NCBI GenBank assembly: GCA_947494825.1
Contig: CANLWN010000006.1
Span: forward strand, 327,271-391,270
Reading direction: 5' to 3'
Source of the DNA: an uncultured Flavobacteriaceae bacterium
GTDB lineage: Bacteria > Bacteroidota > Bacteroidia > Flavobacteriales > Flavobacteriaceae
DNA: 64,000 nt
Under the pieces are notes generated by a model, which saw only the letters and a list, made by a program, of their open reading frames with translations, had not been told where the DNA came from and did not search any database. This document shows positions 63,264 to 64,000 of this stretch, one piece after another; positions within the stretch are counted from its first letter, which is position 1, and the number at the start of each line of letters is the position of its first letter. The translations under genes and the position numbers were made by a program.

Positions 63264-63791
63264 TTATAAATTTGCTTTCCATTGCTGTCCTCCATTTACT
63301 AAAACAGCATTATTTGTTTTTATCCAAGTAATTGCGGATTCAGAATATAAAAAAGTACTTTCTTCTGTATATTTCTTTAAAAATTCTTTTCTAAAGCTTT
63401 TAATTATAGTGTTACTCCAATTTACAAAATCTGAAGATTTATCGACAAAGTTTTCGTTGTTATTGTAGTAACCAGCAATAAAATAAAACCTACCCCTTTG
63501 GAGTAAATTATTGTTATATGGATAAAAGCCTCCCAAGTTAAATTGTAAAACAGGGCTAATCATATTATCGATATATTCAACTCCATTATCGGTGACAAGA
63601 GTTCTAATATTTTTAATGAACTCTTTCTTAGTAAGATACACCTGAAAAATCCCTTCTTCTAGTTTGGGTAACTCATTACTACTAGCATTGCCCTTATCAA
63701 CTAAAATATAACAATTATTTTTTGACAAAAATATATTGATACTATCTCTATCCTCGGGTGTGATAAAAAAGTTTAATTGCTTTGATTTCAT
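63264..63791 (-). CDS. Cytoplasmic protein, putative orphan immunity
   Basis: 175 residues from MKSKQLNFFITPEDRDSINI (63791). No signal or membrane segment. Mixed alpha/beta content with an aromatic-rich centre (NLGGFYPYNNNLLQRGRFYF). The text resembles small proteins found next to Rhs-type toxins in Bacteroidota, but I cannot name a family. The frame is open upstream to 63848 only because it runs into element E. No toxin gene is directly upstream within the window. Confidence 0.68.
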   Translation of the reverse strand: MKSKQLNFFITPEDRDSINIFLSKNNCYILVDKGNASSNELPKLEEGIFQVYLTKKEFIKNIRTLVTDNGVEYIDNMISPVLQFNLGGFYPYNNNLLQRGRFYFIAGYYNNNENFVDKSSDFVNWSNTIIKSFRKEFLKKYTEESTFLYSESAITWIKTNNAVLVNGGQQWKANL

Positions 63792-63830
63792 AATTAAATT
63801 ATTGCTGTTTAGGTGGATTATATGACCCCA

Positions 63831-63930
63831 GCTACCGCCAGCGTCCACGCTGGTGGCATATCAAATATACCACATCCTCAACTCCAAAAGAAAAACCACA
63901 ACCCCCACTTGGGAGATTGTGGTTTTTTTA
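63831..63930 (-). repeat. Terminator-promoter-hairpin element, copy E
   Basis: Minus strand order: hairpin 63896-63922, T-rich tail, -7 box TATATTTG (63862-63869), palindrome 63835-63856 (CCGCCAGCGT with ACGCTGGTGG). Compared with copies B and C, one stem pair is switched from G-C to C-G on both sides. Confidence 0.88.
63862..63869 (-). promoter_or_regulatory. -7 box TATATTTG inside element E
   Basis: Minus-strand TATATTTG with TTTTG 15 bases upstream; it would drive the gene starting at 63791. Confidence 0.6.
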
Positions 63931-63952
63931 TCATCATATACGGTTTGCAATA

Positions 63953-64000
63953 CTAGCTATTGTCACTTTTAGGCACCAATCTTCTTCTGTCTATGTTATT
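63953..64000 (-). CDS. Possible 3' end of a further minus-strand gene (partial)
   Basis: The minus strand is open from the right edge for 15 codons (ending RRRLVPKSDNS) before a TAG at 63953, followed by element E. It could be the tail of the next cassette or of the intact Rhs protein. Too short to name. Confidence 0.3.
   Translation of the reverse strand, partial: NNIDRRRLVPKSDNS

Noticed and set aside
58618..63930. The repeated elements as insertion sequences
   Set aside because: No transposase frame, no terminal inverted repeats bounding the whole unit and no obvious target duplications; the inner palindromes are too short. A REP- or MITE-like nature is kept only as a hypothesis.

Overview
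The window looks like chromosomal DNA of a marine, gliding member of the Flavobacteriaceae (Bacteroidota; the gene content recalls Maribacter, Zobellia, Arenibacter or Muricauda relatives, but I cannot fix the genus). The reasons are gldD and gldE next to mutY and ssb, DUF4270 and glycogen-synthase genes beside panC/panD, atpD-atpC separated from the rest of the ATP synthase genes, two TonB-dependent receptors, many lipoproteins with short signal peptides, and the Bacteroidota -7 box TAnnTTTG in front of many genes.

Layout. 1-7 kb: end of cydB, a small lipoprotein, the leftward block mutY-ssb-gldE-gldD, then rightward HU, a tiny bTHX-type ribosomal protein, RNase G and recX. 7-18 kb: bioB, a flotillin/NfeD pair, and a scattered leftward biotin set (a ketoacyl synthase, bioA, bioD, DUF2007, bioF) interleaved with two rightward glycosyltransferases. 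18-30 kb: M61 peptidase, GNAT, atpD-atpC, a large TonB receptor, glmS, and a DUF4270 lipoprotein with a short glycogen synthase. 30-38 kb: panC-panD-flippase-esterase-like, CAP lipoprotein, radA, an iminopeptidase-like hydrolase, an aldo/keto reductase, exonuclease III. 39-47 kb: an outer-membrane barrel with a second TonB receptor, glyS, a coiled-coil protein, comF, an Ig-like lipoprotein, a nitrilase and an ankyrin protein. 48-56 kb: catalase behind a repeat-rich gap, a histidine kinase/response regulator pair, an acetyltransferase of the chloramphenicol type, DinB, SYLF and three unrecognised genes. 57-58 kb: an oligopeptide transporter.

From about 58.1 kb to the right edge the character changes. 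The DNA becomes visibly AT-rich, every gene is on the minus strand, and the content is two 5'-truncated Rhs core fragments with different C-terminal domains, plus small membrane proteins and lipoproteins of the kind that act as immunity proteins. A repeated element of about 100-120 bp sits in front of these genes (four full copies and one partial). Read on the minus strand, each full copy is a terminator-like hairpin, then a TATATTTG promoter box at a fixed distance, then a second palindrome placed where the transcript should begin. The second palindrome shows compensatory base changes between copies. This looks like a mobile or recombining transcription-boundary element organising a polymorphic-toxin cassette array, and it is the most interesting part of the window. 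I saw no transposase, CRISPR array, tRNA or rRNA.
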